NCBI GenBank assembly: GCA_964019165.1
Contig: OZ025282.1
Span: 4,152,131-4,216,130 of the forward strand
Origin: Mastigias papua
Taxonomy: Eukaryota > Cnidaria > Scyphozoa > Rhizostomeae > Mastigiidae
Reading direction: 5' to 3'
DNA length: 64,000 bases
Numbering within the stretch: position 1 is the first letter of the stretch; every line of letters starts with the position of its first letter. Both the position numbers and the translations under genes were made by a program. The notes beneath the pieces were generated by a model. The model was given only the letters and a program-made list of their open reading frames with translations. It had not been told where the DNA came from and searched no databases. Below, one piece after another: positions 14,701 to 25,789 of this stretch.

Positions 14701-14958
14701 TCTCCGATCTGTTAAGCATAATTGCAGTCTCCTTTTTTAGATATTAATGACAAACTATCCCTACTGACGTAGATGGCCTACATTGTATTCCTTAGAAATA
14801 AAAGGTGAAGCGATCCACAGGCGAAAGGTGGCTCTCACAAAGGAAGAATATCCACAAAGTAAGATTGTCTATAAACTTTGTAACAATACCAGCTTGAGAA
14901 CATTCAAAGCTGAAATTGACTACAAAATTCATATAAATATATAAACATACTACCATCC

Positions 14959-15049
<91 letters not shown>

Positions 15050-15707
15050 TCTATGGATGGTAGTATGCTTATATGTGTTTGGGGAATTATTTTTTAGTAG
15101 CAAAAGACGACTTCAACAGAGATTTCGAAGGAAGGATGCAACTGCAGGAGCTGCGAGTTAAAGGCAAGTCCTATACGTCACTAACCTGGAGAGCTAAATA
15201 ACGTTCCTAATTAATTTAGTGTTGTGAATACGAGCCCTTTTACTAGCATCCTCTTCTCTAACCGAATTATCAATCGTATCGCACTTAAACTTTCTATCCT
15301 AAAGAAAAACTCTCACCAACAATTGCTTTACGACCATTCGTGCATATATGACTTTAGTAAGCTCCCTAATCGCCCACTCTCATTCACAAGATGCCTCCAG
15401 AAACATCAATACAAATCGTACAACAGCACAAATAAGAACCATTTGGTTGTGTTGTCATTTTGCGGTCATTGCTTTGCAATGAACGAAATTCCTACCTAAT
15501 ATCTGAATCCTCAGCTCAGTTGATTTCTAGCGTCAAGAAATGGTTTAGTTCTCTTTCATAAAGGTTAATACTTCCTCAATTTCCCTCACAGAGCTTATAA
15601 AAGACTGCAAAATTGCAAGTAGAGAAGCAGAAAAGATAGTAGCTGATACTGAAAATACTATACAGCTTTCCACAGCCACAGAGGGAATTATGAACAAATC
15701 AAAATAG
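5708..15707 (+). CDS. LRRC61: LRRC61 orthologue, leucine-rich repeat protein (ten exons)
   Basis: The exons are 5708-5720, 6526-6618, 7681-7770, 8400-8456, 11595-11655, 12002-12087, 12706-12774, 13886-13954, 15098-15163 and 15592-15707. All junctions keep frame and give 239 residues; vertebrate LRRC61 is about 260. Family landmarks appear in order: ITSQYLKKKTKEFD, DLGCLHECTGIVILDLSNN, LQILNLASNRLSSL, LSWLDLSSNFINS, the LRR cap RELLPGLQTLDG, and GSEFSELCEELD. A charged, probably helical tail follows. LRRs are protein-binding surfaces and the cellular role of LRRC61 is poorly known. The first coding exon is just 13 nt (M-S-N-R plus one base). The ninth exon uses a GC donor (aaag then gcaagt) and is the least certain. 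Introns hold MITEs and a minisatellite. Confidence 0.85.
8487..8833 (-). mobile_element. MITE of the TACACG family, copy 1
   Basis: The element is bounded by TACACG(t)TTTTTTATgAGAAA and its inverted form cttataaaaaaaacacgtgta. The terminal TA on each side suggests a TA target duplication. The interior is rich in ttaagattttcttaa motifs. It is a nearly identical copy of 17690-18040 in the opposite orientation. It lies in intron 4 of LRRC61 and has no coding capacity. Confidence 0.75.
9515..11430. repeat. minisatellite with ~20-bp units in an ~80-bp higher-order period
   Basis: The array is built of ~20-bp units of the type actggttgatatctaatacg. Four distinct variants make a composite period of about 80 bp (83 bp where agt is added). 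The copies between about 10020 and 10400 are almost identical. The outer copies (9515-9690, and 10420-11430) are increasingly diverged, and a stretch of about 300 bp near 9690-9990 is not repetitive. The array lies in intron 4 of LRRC61. No protein is encoded; stops occur in all frames. Confidence 0.9.
14962..15050. repeat. (AT)n microsatellite flanked by a 15-bp inverted repeat
   Basis: A run of alternating AT of about 80 bp is followed by a few interrupted bases. It is flanked by catactaccatccat on the left (14947-14960) and the inverse atggatggtagtatg on the right (15053-15067). The whole segment could fold into one long hairpin. It lies in an intron of LRRC61, just 5' of the exon proposed at 15098. 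Confidence 0.85.
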
Positions 15708-16083
15708 AACCATTTATATAGATGAGAAGACTATTCTGCGGATATTTGTCTTACAAGAGCACGGTATCATTCTATACTGGATGATACAAGACAAGTAAAT
15801 TGCAGCTTTCCCCGATCAGTTCTATGGATATATATATTTAAATCAGAACCTTCGTGTAATTTCACGTAGCTCACTAAAGTCAGTATAGCCACCAGATGAA
15901 CGAGAGCTTTGATAAGGTCTATTTTCTCCCAACCTATTTGACCAATCATCATGCAAAATGGGCATGAATTAAGCGGTGGAACGCATACGTGGTCAGAATC
16001 CCGCATGATGGTTGGTCAATTGGGTTGGGAGAAAACAGACTTGATCAGAGATCTCAATTGTTTGCTAGCTATGCTGCTGATTA

Positions 16084-16592
<509 letters not shown>

Positions 16593-16689
16593 TCAAAATT
16601 ATATCATCGTTCGTATCTAGAAGTACTTTAGCCTGGAGTTCAATTTCACGTCAAAGCGATTTCTCGGCAATCTTAGAAGTTGCAAGCCG

Positions 16690-16945
16690 TTTACAATACC
16701 CTAGTTAAAACGACCCAACATTTGGCCAACGTTTCGTCCTACAGCTCACAAAATACCATGAACAATTGAACTTGTGAACGTTTTTTAACCGAGACAAATT
16801 TCTCCTAACATCAAAATGCCAATATTGAATGACCCTGCACGTTGTTCAAATGTTCCAATAGCTCGCTTAACATTGGTGTCGGTTGAATATTAGACAAACT
16901 GTAGGATCGTTAAACGAAACTGTTGGGTTCTTAAACGAAGTCTAA
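16690..16945. repeat. possible MITE with gttaaacgaycc-type ends
   Basis: agttaaaacgacccaacatt on the left is roughly mirrored by aactgttgggttcttaaacg on the right. A related motif pair occurs near 7100-7390 (ccatccaacatttcaacc and attgggtggaatgtttgatc) in an intron of LRRC61. The boundaries are uncertain. Confidence 0.3.
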
Positions 16946-17689
16946 ATTAGCTTCGAAAAGACAGGTACTGTTACAACAGATTTCAACAGGATAGACAAAC
17001 ACACAACAAATGCCCAGTACAGTCGAGAGGGAGCGTAACCAGGGTAAATTCTCAGGGCTCAGGCCCTGCCAAGGGTCCGGGGAAGGTGGTGCTAATGCTA
17101 GCATTTAACGATCTTGAAGCTTACAAGGGCCCGTGATATTTGTAACCCCGGGGCCCGACCTGGCTCTCGACGGGTCTGCAAATAACCTCCTTAAAATATG
17201 TAACGATCTGGACAAACTACGCAAAGGTCATATACTGTGGGCACGAGTGGCTGTTTTTCGCAATCATAGCGACTCATCGGCAATAGTTACTGCCAATAAA
17301 TTAACGTAGATCTACTGCATTCTCCTGGAATTGCGATAAAATGTTTTAAATCCAAAAAAATATGCTGAAATGCAGTAATTCCAAACAGTTATTTTGACAT
17401 AACACTAGTGCCTGTGCTCACGATTGTTGGTGCGTGGAAAGAATACAAAAGTTTGGTGACGTAAGAAAAAGCGCGAGAACTTATTTGCTACAATTTAGTG
17501 GCCTCTGAAGTGATTAAGTGCCGGCAGGTTTTAATATAGAAATAAGGAGCGTGTTTGAAAATGATGAACAGATATGAATTAGATTGCAAGCGGAACCCGT
17601 AACAGCCCATGAATGTTTACTAATAACAATGTAAGCAGAGTTAAATGCGACAAACTTTTACGCTTGCGTCATGATCATGTATCTTTGGA

Positions 17690-18040
17690 TACACGTGTTT
17701 TTTTTTATAAGAAAACAGTTCATAAGAAAATGAGGCTCAAATGGCCAAAATCTTAAGAAAATCCTAAGAAAATCACAAGGTTCAAGTTCAAGAAAATGCT
17801 AAGAGAATCACAGTTCCTCTTCTTTACATGCCAGGAATTGATATTGGCTCATTTTTGCAAACTCTCGTACAAAGATCAACACTTATGGTGACCCAAGAAA
17901 TACAGAGTAGCCTGTTTCAGCCCGTTTATTCCTGCAAAAGTTAAGAAAATCTTAAGAAAATATCATGCTCAAATTCGTGAAAAGTTAAGAAAATTGAGCC
18001 TCAGGAAAAAAGTGTTTTTCTTATAAAAAAAAAATGTGTA
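17690..18040 (+). mobile_element. MITE of the TACACG family, copy 2
   Basis: This is the reverse-orientation twin of 8487-8833. It starts TACACGTGttttttttttATA and ends ttataaaaaaaaaatgtgta. The interior includes aatgaggctcaaatggccaa and a central segment with catgccaggaattgatattg that matches the other copy almost base for base. It lies in the long NUDT12 intron. Confidence 0.75.
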
Positions 18041-19258
18041 CAGATAATTCGTTCTGAGATGCGCTCTTTACCATACTGCGTAATCATATAGACGGGACAA
18101 AGAGTACTACTGAGATCACTCGCGCGAAAGTACCGCCGCGAATAACTTCAAAAATCACAACGTCATTGCTTCTTTCCTAGACATCATTAACAACCACAGT
18201 ATGTTGTGAAAAGGAAGTGCTTGAGCTTTTCACACTTTCAAGAAGTATCTGAAATATGAACTCAGAACAACTATAGGGGCAGTAGATTTTATATACACAG
18301 GAATTTTTGCACCTGAGAAACACTAAGACTCGATAATATTCAACTAAAATTCGCCATCTAAATTCGGCACGTAAATTTGATGATACAGCGCTGCTCTGGC
18401 GAAACATCGGTGCTTGAAACTCCTTAAAAATTGACGGGTATGAGTTTCGTGATGAAATGTACACAAGTCTGACCAAATCATAAACAAATCAAATTGGCAT
18501 GGAATGTAATAATTAATAAATACACGCGTCTAATTTTCTGTCTTATAAAACTCAGTACGGACAAATGAATCAAACACAACTAAATTATACACTCTGTGTT
18601 CACCTACGAGGAATACACTCTGTACTCACCTACAAAAACAAGTAAACGAGAGTAACTGTCTGAAGTAGCTACGGGCAAAATGCAAACATTGTACTTTCTA
18701 ATACCACATTACATGTACTATCGGCAGTGTCCCATTCACGGATATTTATCAGCAGATTTGATACGTTTGTTAAAGAATTTTCCAAGTAATGGGGGGATTT
18801 ACAATCATTAACAGTGAAAACAATCCGTTCCAAGTGGATGCAACAATGCCAGAGACAGTGGAGAAAATTCTATTCTATGGGACAATTCTATTCACCCTCA
18901 TGCTCAACGTATCCAAAGTGCCACATCTTCGAAACCTGAAAACAATCGTACAACCTGAATACCAACTGCTCTGAATAATCTCAACAATGGGGTACAATGA
19001 AAATAATGAGCTCTATTACGCTGTTTGGCTACCCATGCTTCGATAAAACAATAAATGTGGCACCAGTTAAGATTCACCTTTAGCTGGTTGACAAAGACAC
19101 AAGGGTATTTATGAGACGGAACGTGCGTACCTACGACCAAAAAAGTGATTGAGGAGGAAGAAGCACCCAGCTTACATAAAAGAGAGCTGAAAATATTGTG
19201 GGGTAAGAAGTTTGGGACAACGAGGTGCTACAATCCAAAGCACAGAAGCGAAGTGACA

Positions 19259-20197
19259 ATGCCAAGGCCAAGGAAGAGCAGCTACCGAAACACAAGACCG
19301 CCATTTTCTTACATTTCCTTGTGCGCTATGGCGATCGAGAGTTCCCCCACGAAAATGATGACACTTCAGGAAATGTACCAATATGTCTCAGACAAATTCG
19401 AGTTTTATCGATATGGGGACAAAAAATGGAAGAACTCGCTGCGACATAACTTGTCCTTCAACGACTGCTTCATTAAAGTCGAGGCAAACAAAGCTATTGA
19501 CCAAAAAAGAGGTAGAAAGGGAAGCTACTGGACAATGCATCCAAAATCCAGAGGGATGTTCCTCAACGGGAGCACTCTCCGTAGAAAGATACGATTCAGG
19601 GAAGCAGAGACGCAGAGAAGGAAAGGAGACACCAAAATTAGTGACTTCAAGTCCCCTAGGAAAGCAATGTCCACAAATGAAGAGACCCCGAGGAAAACAA
19701 CACATTCACACCGAGTGTTTTCTGACAGTACAACTGTTGATCAGAAATGTGTAGGGTTATCTGCCTACGATAGCAAAACTTGTAATCCGTATGGACGCAA
19801 GGAAGTGTCGCGCAGGGCGTTCGATACCGGTGACTCAGTGAAGTACAAGAAGCCAATAACATCATCTACATTTACAATTGAAAACATTCTGAAATCAAGC
19901 AAGAAAGAAAGCAGAGACGATACTCTAAAGCAAACTAAGACTCGTCGCCAGGAACCTCAAAGTTCCACATATGTGCCTACACAATATTCGCTTGGTTCAT
20001 GGAAGCCGATGGTCAACCAAATGCACGCAGTCAACAGGAGGGCCGTTTCTGATGAAGGAAGTTTATATACCAAAAGATACAAAACATGTGAAATCTCCGC
20101 CAAACAGCCACTATGCCGTTGCCCTTATTGCACCAGAATTCCACAAGATATACGCTGCTTCTGCGAAATATGCTATGTGAGGTATTCAACATCGTGA
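19259..20197 (+). CDS. foxB: FoxB-like forkhead transcription factor, single exon
   Basis: A 312-residue ORF starts at MPRPRKSSY, the start typical of FoxB proteins. The frame is open 38 codons further upstream, but that part lacks family resemblance. The forkhead domain is about residues 13-105, with PPFSYISL, SSPTKMMTLQEMYQYV, WKNSLRHNLSFNDCFIK and GRKGSYWTMHPK. The SFNDCFIK variant and the following NGSTLRRKIRF are FoxB-like. FTIENIL at residues 205-211 is an EH1-type Groucho-binding motif. The C-terminus is unusually Cys-rich (CRCPYCTRIP, CFCEICYV), which is not standard for the family. Forkhead proteins bind DNA in the nucleus through helix 3. The gene lies inside the NUDT12 intron on the opposite strand. 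It has diverged strongly from textbook FoxB, so the subfamily is less certain than the family. Confidence 0.85.
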   Translation: MPRPRKSSYRNTRPPFSYISLCAMAIESSPTKMMTLQEMYQYVSDKFEFYRYGDKKWKNSLRHNLSFNDCFIKVEANKAIDQKRGRKGSYWTMHPKSRGMFLNGSTLRRKIRFREAETQRRKGDTKISDFKSPRKAMSTNEETPRKTTHSHRVFSDSTTVDQKCVGLSAYDSKTCNPYGRKEVSRRAFDTGDSVKYKKPITSSTFTIENILKSSKKESRDDTLKQTKTRRQEPQSSTYVPTQYSLGSWKPMVNQMHAVNRRAVSDEGSLYTKRYKTCEISAKQPLCRCPYCTRIPQDIRCFCEICYVRYSTS

Positions 20198-20810
20198 ACA
20201 TAAAAAGACAGAAATGTATTTCTATTTTACTTTCTCATTTTTGAGTTTATTTCCTTTATTTAAAGATTGCGTTTTAGTGCAGTTTTAGCCTAACATTACG
20301 CGCCTGGTGATAACATCGGTTTTAGAATTACTGCATTGTAGAGTACGTACCGTATGTAGAATTACAGAGTACTCTGAACTTCCCCGCAAGTTTAGTACTC
20401 GAGAAGTAAGAACGATTCATTAGAGATTATTTAATTCAAAATTTTGTGAATACATTGGGAAATATTTTCCCTTAAAATTATTACTAATATTCATATCACT
20501 GTAGAACTAGATTGCGAACTCTCTAAGAAACTGTAAATACAACACTAATTCATTTGATATTTCAATGAACACAGTTAGATTTGATAATTGTGTATAACTC
20601 AGCAAACTCTTCAAAACTTCAGAATCGTCGTCATATCGTATTTTGAAAATCGAGAGCAGTAAAATCGTGAAGGATCACATGCACCATCTGTCATACAACT
20701 AAAGTTTGCACAAATCCTCATTACATATCAGGTAATTCCTCAGTAAACATACAAAATCGACTGGCGTGCCATTTGTATAGGTATGGCTAAATTCAAAGAA
20801 TTGAAAGTGA

Positions 20811-21184
20811 GGCTCCGTTCTCACTGACCTGGATAAATGTGAAAAAGGATAAAAATTTGCCGTGCGCTTCCGCTGAAACGGCGAAAAACTGATAATTTTA
20901 GAAAACGATGCCCAGAGCGTGTATCTTTGAAAACGGATAAATTCAAAAACGCATCGTTCTAGAGGGAACACTCTGGCCCGGCTATTTTGGGAAACATTGC
21001 AACTGCATTGCGGTAACCTGTCTCACTTAAATGAAAAATATCCGGCTTCGTTTTGAATTCATGTGTCAGTGGGAACAGGCGAGAACGGATAAGAACAGTC
21101 TGTTAAGCGTTTATATCAATCCACTACCAAAAAGATAAATTCCGTTCCGCATTCACAGTTATCCGGGTCAGTAGAAACGGAGGA
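20811..21184. mobile_element. MITE with ~33-bp terminal inverted repeats
   Basis: The left end ggctccgttctcactgacct then ggataaatgtgaa is mirrored by the right end ttcacagttatccgggtcag then tagaaacggagg, with a few mismatches. The interior (aaaacgatgcccagagcgtg, aaacgcatcgttc) resembles short nonautonomous DNA elements with internal inverted motifs. No clear target duplication is seen. It lies about 600 bp 3' of the forkhead gene. Confidence 0.6.
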
Positions 21185-21607
21185 TTGTATGAAACAGCAA
21201 AAGAATTTGCACTAGATTACTGTGAAAGAAAATGAAAAGCTGTCCAGATTGCCGGACAAAATCCAAAATATTCCAACCAGGTTCTTCCATTTGAAATGCC
21301 CCCCTCAGCACCCCAAACGATGTAACGACTTCATCGAAAGGAATTGTAAAACATTTGATAAAAATATCGAGATGAACATTTCACTTCCTGATCACAACCA
21401 TCGTTATTAACTAGAAACTGGATGCTCCCACGAACCCTTTACAATCGTGACACTTAGTCTCTGCGGTCTTAATTGAACTATGGTTGCTACACACAATAAA
21501 CCCAATAGCGTGTAGGTAGAAAAATAATAGGGCCGGCAATGAACAAAATTTCAGCAGCTACCAATGCTTATAGCCTACGAAAAGTTAAACTCGCAGCCGA
21601 TAGTTGT

Positions 21608-21800
21608 ATCACTCGTAGAAAATTTAACGGTATTTTTATGATTTTTCGGATTTTTTGTGACATTCATGTGATTTTCGGTAGTTCTTGTATTTTGTTGTGC
21701 TTTCTGCAGTTTTTTGTGATTGTTTTGTTACTGACTTTTTATTTTCTGCGATTTTTCGTGATCGTTCTGCAATTTTTCACAAAGTCTATCAGATTTTTCC
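21608..21800. repeat. low-complexity T-rich repeat, TTTTTGTGATTTT type
   Basis: A run of variants of ttttttgtgattttcggtag is preceded by atcactcgtagaaa. The same leader and motif occur at 47505-47690, so both belong to one dispersed repeat. The ORFs running through it are artefacts of base composition. Confidence 0.55.
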
Positions 21801-22866
21801 TAGTGATTTCCCCTTGTTCTGGGTCATACAATTGCATAAGCATTATTTCAGAGTTCCTAAGCTATTGTGCGAATGTCAGCCTGCTTGTTAGGTTGTCCCA
21901 TATCTGCAGTCCGATTATATGTGAAGCTGTTAGAACAATATGCCACTTGGTAACTCTCTGAGCACCTTCGGTCTTGGGGACTTTCGAAAGAATAACGCTT
22001 AAAACAGCAGCTGGTGCGCCAACAACAATTTGACACGGTTCTCTTATCCTTTCGCAAACTCCAATACAATACGCTTATTTGAGGACATTTGAACTACCTC
22101 TCTAAGCTCTATAAGCTTTAAGGCAGACTTGGCTACATTCCTGGAGAACTCCGGGTATTTCGGCTATTAAACTTGTTGTTGGAGAGATAACTGATCGCAA
22201 TCATGTTTGTCAGAATGGAAAGGTCTCATGATACCTCATTAGATGCAACTGGTACGTTTGTAGTATGGACAAAAGCTACAGGTACTGTTAGCAAATGAGG
22301 GACTTGAAGAAGCTCATATAGAAATTAAACATAAGAACCATACGAGATAAAAAGTTGACAAGTACAGGTGGCAAGTCTGTCACTCATTGAGCCACATTTG
22401 CTCGACATGCAACTGGTATAAAAAACTAATTCGGTTTTACTTCGAAACCTACCGCTACAACCTGAAGCTTATCTACTCCACACTGTCGAACAACAAATAT
22501 TGAACCGCGTAAAAATGCACTGTATGCTGCATCCATTCAGTTACACTTTGATTGCTTGTTTATATCAACAAACAAAGAGCTGGAATTGCTAGAGAGACAT
22601 TCTAACAATCTGTAAGACTCCGAACCCGCTGCTTTATAATGAATCGTAGAACTAATACGAACAGAGAAAAAGCCGCATTATTTGCGACAACGTTCCTTAT
22701 GTCACATCAATTTTGGCCTATTTCGACCTATTTCGGCATATCGTTTTCAACAATTTAAGTTTCTTCCTTTGAATTATATTCATACTGGATCCTGAAATGT
22801 ATACATTTACTGGAATAGTCCATTAACGCCTAATTAAATCCAAATGTATCAAGTCCGAAGAAAGAA

Positions 22867-24285
22867 GTGGCATTGGGGCAAAGTCCCGTCAGATTTGTAT
22901 TCGCTACGTTGAGACCATCAGACAAAGAAAAGAATACTCGAATTCATATCATCAACAACATATTAGAGGATGAGTGTATAAAAAGACATATTGGCTTTAT
23001 TGACAATGGAAATATTGATTCTCAGAAACACCTGAACCAAAGTGGACTCCACTTAAACAGATTTGGCGATGCAAGGCTAGCCTTAAATTATTTGTCCGTC
23101 ATTAGATGTAATTGACGGGACGACTGCAGTTGCTTATATACAACCAATGATAGTGAGTACCATAGAAATAAAAATTTAAAAGTAAAATTGAGCTGTAATA
23201 TTGAAGCTCATAGAAATGATATTAGGGATGATGCTGATGATGATGAGAGGGAGGATGAGAGTGCCAATATGATTATAAAAAATATGCGACTATCTACTAA
23301 GAATAAATTACTAATCGCACACCTGAATATCAATTCTATTAGAAATAAAATAGAAGCATTGAAATGTGTGGTTTCTGGAAATATAGATATCCTAATTATA
23401 GCAGAGACAAAAGTAGATGACACTTTCCCAACAAGCCAATTTTGTATTGATGGTTATATGCCACCCCTAAGAGCAGATAGGAATCAGCATGGGGGAGGTC
23501 TTCTAATATATATTAGAGATGGTATTCCTGCTAGAGAAGTTGCAATAAGAACACTGACTTCCAAAGAAATGGAAATTAAGGTTGTTGAAATAAATCTTCA
23601 CAAAACAAAATGGCTTCTTATTGGCATCTATCGTCCTCCATCACAATCAGAAAAATTCTTCTTTGAAGAACTAAGTAAAAATTTGGAACTTTATTTAGCT
23701 AATTACGAAAATTTTCTAATAGTTGGAGATTTTAACTTAGATGAGAAAAGCTCTAATTTGAAGGACTTTATGAATAGCTTTAATTTAGAAAATATCGTTA
23801 AGGAACCTACATGCTTTAAATCTGACAGCCCGACATGCATTGATCTGATACTTACAAGTGATACAAGCAGGCTCACAAATACTGCGACCATTGAAACTGG
23901 GCTGTCGGATTTTCACGTTATGATAGCTACCGCTCTGAAAGGAGGTTTTCACAAAAGAGGCCCAAAAGTTGTAACTTACAGGGATTATAATAAATTCAGA
24001 AACTCAGCTTTCACAGCAGAACTTATGGGAGAACTTACATTTAGCAAGGAAAATAATACAGATTTCACTGATTTCAACAAAATAACGAAAAGAGTTCTAG
24101 ATAGACACGCTCCATGTAAGAAAAAGTATGTTCGAGCAAATGATGGCCCCTTTATGACCAAAGAGCTTAGAAAAGCAATCATGAAGCGGTCAAGATTGAA
24201 AAACAAGTTCAACAAATGCAAGACAAATGAAAACTGGATTGCTTGGAACATGCGAAAGATAATCCCAATTGGTAACAACGACTAA
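22867..24285 (+). mobile_element. CR1/L2-like LINE fragment: ORF1 tail plus endonuclease
   Basis: The left part (22867-23115) ends with HLNQSGLHLNRFGDARLALN, the tail of the SGNH-hydrolase-like ORF1 carried by many LINEs. After about 70 bp the second ORF begins and encodes an apurinic-type endonuclease. The element stops before any reverse transcriptase, so it is truncated at the 3' end. It lies antisense within the NUDT12 intron. Confidence 0.8.
23188..24285 (+). CDS. LINE ORF2 N-terminal part, endonuclease/exonuclease/phosphatase fold
   Basis: The ORF is open for 365 codons; the first ATG lies at about 23269. Endonuclease motifs run in order: LLIAHLNINSIRNKIEAL, ILIIAETKVDD, GGGLLIYIRDGIPAREV, WLLIGIYRPP, FLIVGDFNLD, PTCIDLILTS and LSDFHVMI. 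These carry the Asn, Glu, Asp/Asn and Asp-His residues of the family, which nicks target DNA for retrotransposition. The catalytic frame looks intact. The ORF ends after a short linker at a stop codon where the RT domain would be expected, so the protein is truncated. Confidence 0.8.
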   Translation: MSCNIEAHRNDIRDDADDDEREDESANMIIKNMRLSTKNKLLIAHLNINSIRNKIEALKCVVSGNIDILIIAETKVDDTFPTSQFCIDGYMPPLRADRNQHGGGLLIYIRDGIPAREVAIRTLTSKEMEIKVVEINLHKTKWLLIGIYRPPSQSEKFFFEELSKNLELYLANYENFLIVGDFNLDEKSSNLKDFMNSFNLENIVKEPTCFKSDSPTCIDLILTSDTSRLTNTATIETGLSDFHVMIATALKGGFHKRGPKVVTYRDYNKFRNSAFTAELMGELTFSKENNTDFTDFNKITKRVLDRHAPCKKKYVRANDGPFMTKELRKAIMKRSRLKNKFNKCKTNENWIAWNMRKIIPIGNND

Positions 24286-24412
24286 TTAGTTATTGATAAT
24301 TGTACAAGATGTACTCTAGAGTTAGTAATGTCTACACCAGTTCATTGTGACGGACTGGTGTCTACAACTCATAGTTACAAACCGAAAACAAAAGGTCAGT
24401 AGCGTCTCGTGC

Positions 24413-24665
24413 AATTCACGTTTTTTTATAAGAGGGTTACCTATAAAAAAGCAGAACTTGACTACTCAAAAAGCTAAGCCTTAAGAATGTTCCAGTGTAG
24501 AAATCATGAAAAAGCTGAGAAAGTTTGAGTACCGAGCAAAAAAACTTTCATATAGACGACGTGCAACTTAAAAACGATAACAATCACAATGCTTCAATGA
24601 CTTGTTACTCTTTGCTAAGGAACATAAGAAAAGTTTACACTAACAGTCGTCGATATCCAACATGA
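24413..24665. repeat. partial TACACG-family MITE
   Basis: ttcacgttttttttataag matches the family terminus. The interior includes aagctaagccttaagaatg and aaaaagctgagaaag, in the style of the other copies. No matching right terminus was found. Confidence 0.35.
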
Positions 24666-25566
24666 CAGCAAAGTGCACAGTGAAGAGATGGAGGAAATCG
24701 AGAAATATCAAGATTTAATACGAGAGCTGAAAAAGCCGCTGCAGAGGAAGAAAGTGGCCATTCCTACAGCAATAGGTGCACTTGGATCCACCCCAAAAAC
24801 ACTACAGAAATAACCGATGGACACAGACACTGAAAGCAGAAACCGATAATGTAGAGAACGCTGCTATCTTGAAACGGTAAAGATCATTTGAGGGCCTTGA
24901 GGCCTGAGCAGTCATATCGATATCAAACCATTCCCTTTTCCCCTCAGCCTTCACCCCAAGTGCTCCCCATTGTTGTCAGTATATCAGTTGTCTTTCTAAT
25001 TAAAAAGGCAGTTAATTCCTTAATTATATATCTCGTTGCAACCACCTCCAGTTGCGTATCACAATACTATAATAATGTCCTTGCCAAAAATCTAAAATTT
25101 ATAGTGCGAAACAACACGTTCTTTACTCTTCATAAAAACTGATTGATCTGAACTTTTGAGTATAGCCTATGAAATACCGTCAGAATTGTGCTAGTAACAA
25201 ACAATAAAACAACGAAAATCTTTATATTTGACATGAACGAAGTAAGATAGAATGTGCACGACTTACAATACAGTACCAACACAAACAAATACCAGTGCAA
25301 TGAACTGGCTATCGTTACTAACAAACCCTAATGGAAATTCCATGTGAATTTATCCTACTTGCCTTCTGACCTATAGATAGTGCTTTAAGACTGTAACGGG
25401 CATTACATCAAACTATCATCAAGTTTAGGTCCTCCTTTTCAGACTGCTAACTCTTATCAATCTGTAGCTCTACCAAACCACTTTAGCTAGATATGAATCG
25501 CAGGTGTGCCCTACTTTCAAACAGCAATGATACTTTGTTATGTTCGAAGGAAAGCGCAACTTGATC

Positions 25567-25789
25567 AAAAATCAGAGAGCACCTAGGGATCAACAAAAAG
25601 GGTGAAATTGTCAAAAGTATTTCGTCATCCATTAGGGATCATATTAATGAAACTGGCCATGTCGCTTTATTTTATAATTTTCGTATTATAGGTAAAGCTA
25701 GTAATAAATTTGACTTACTTATACACAAGAGTTTCCTCATTCTACGGATCGCCCCACGCCTAATCAACAGAATTCTTCTGTACCTTTAG
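25567..25789 (+). mobile_element. Penelope-like retroelement remnant, GIY-YIG C-terminus
   Basis: One frame stays open across the stretch: KIREHLGINKKGEIVKS, then SSIRDHINETGHVALFYNF, then FDLLIHKSFLILR and PRLINR before a stop. The spacing of H-x-x-x-TGH, a mid F-x-I-I, and LLIHxSxLI...P.LN is the signature of the C-terminal half of the GIY-YIG endonuclease of Penelope-like elements. No reverse transcriptase remains upstream. It lies in the NUDT12 intron. Confidence 0.6.

Noticed and set aside
14792..15103. 103-residue minus-strand ORF of alternating Tyr-Ile
   Set aside because: It is a translation of (AT)n. The same applies to the ORFs at 38702-39209 and 63077-63343.
17021..17175. small MITE with gtcgagag ends
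   Set aside because: Only about 8 bp of inverted match in GC-rich sequence; too short to claim.
20699..20971. 90-residue minus-strand ORF
   Set aside because: It largely overlaps the TIR and interior of the MITE at 20811-21184 and has no motif.
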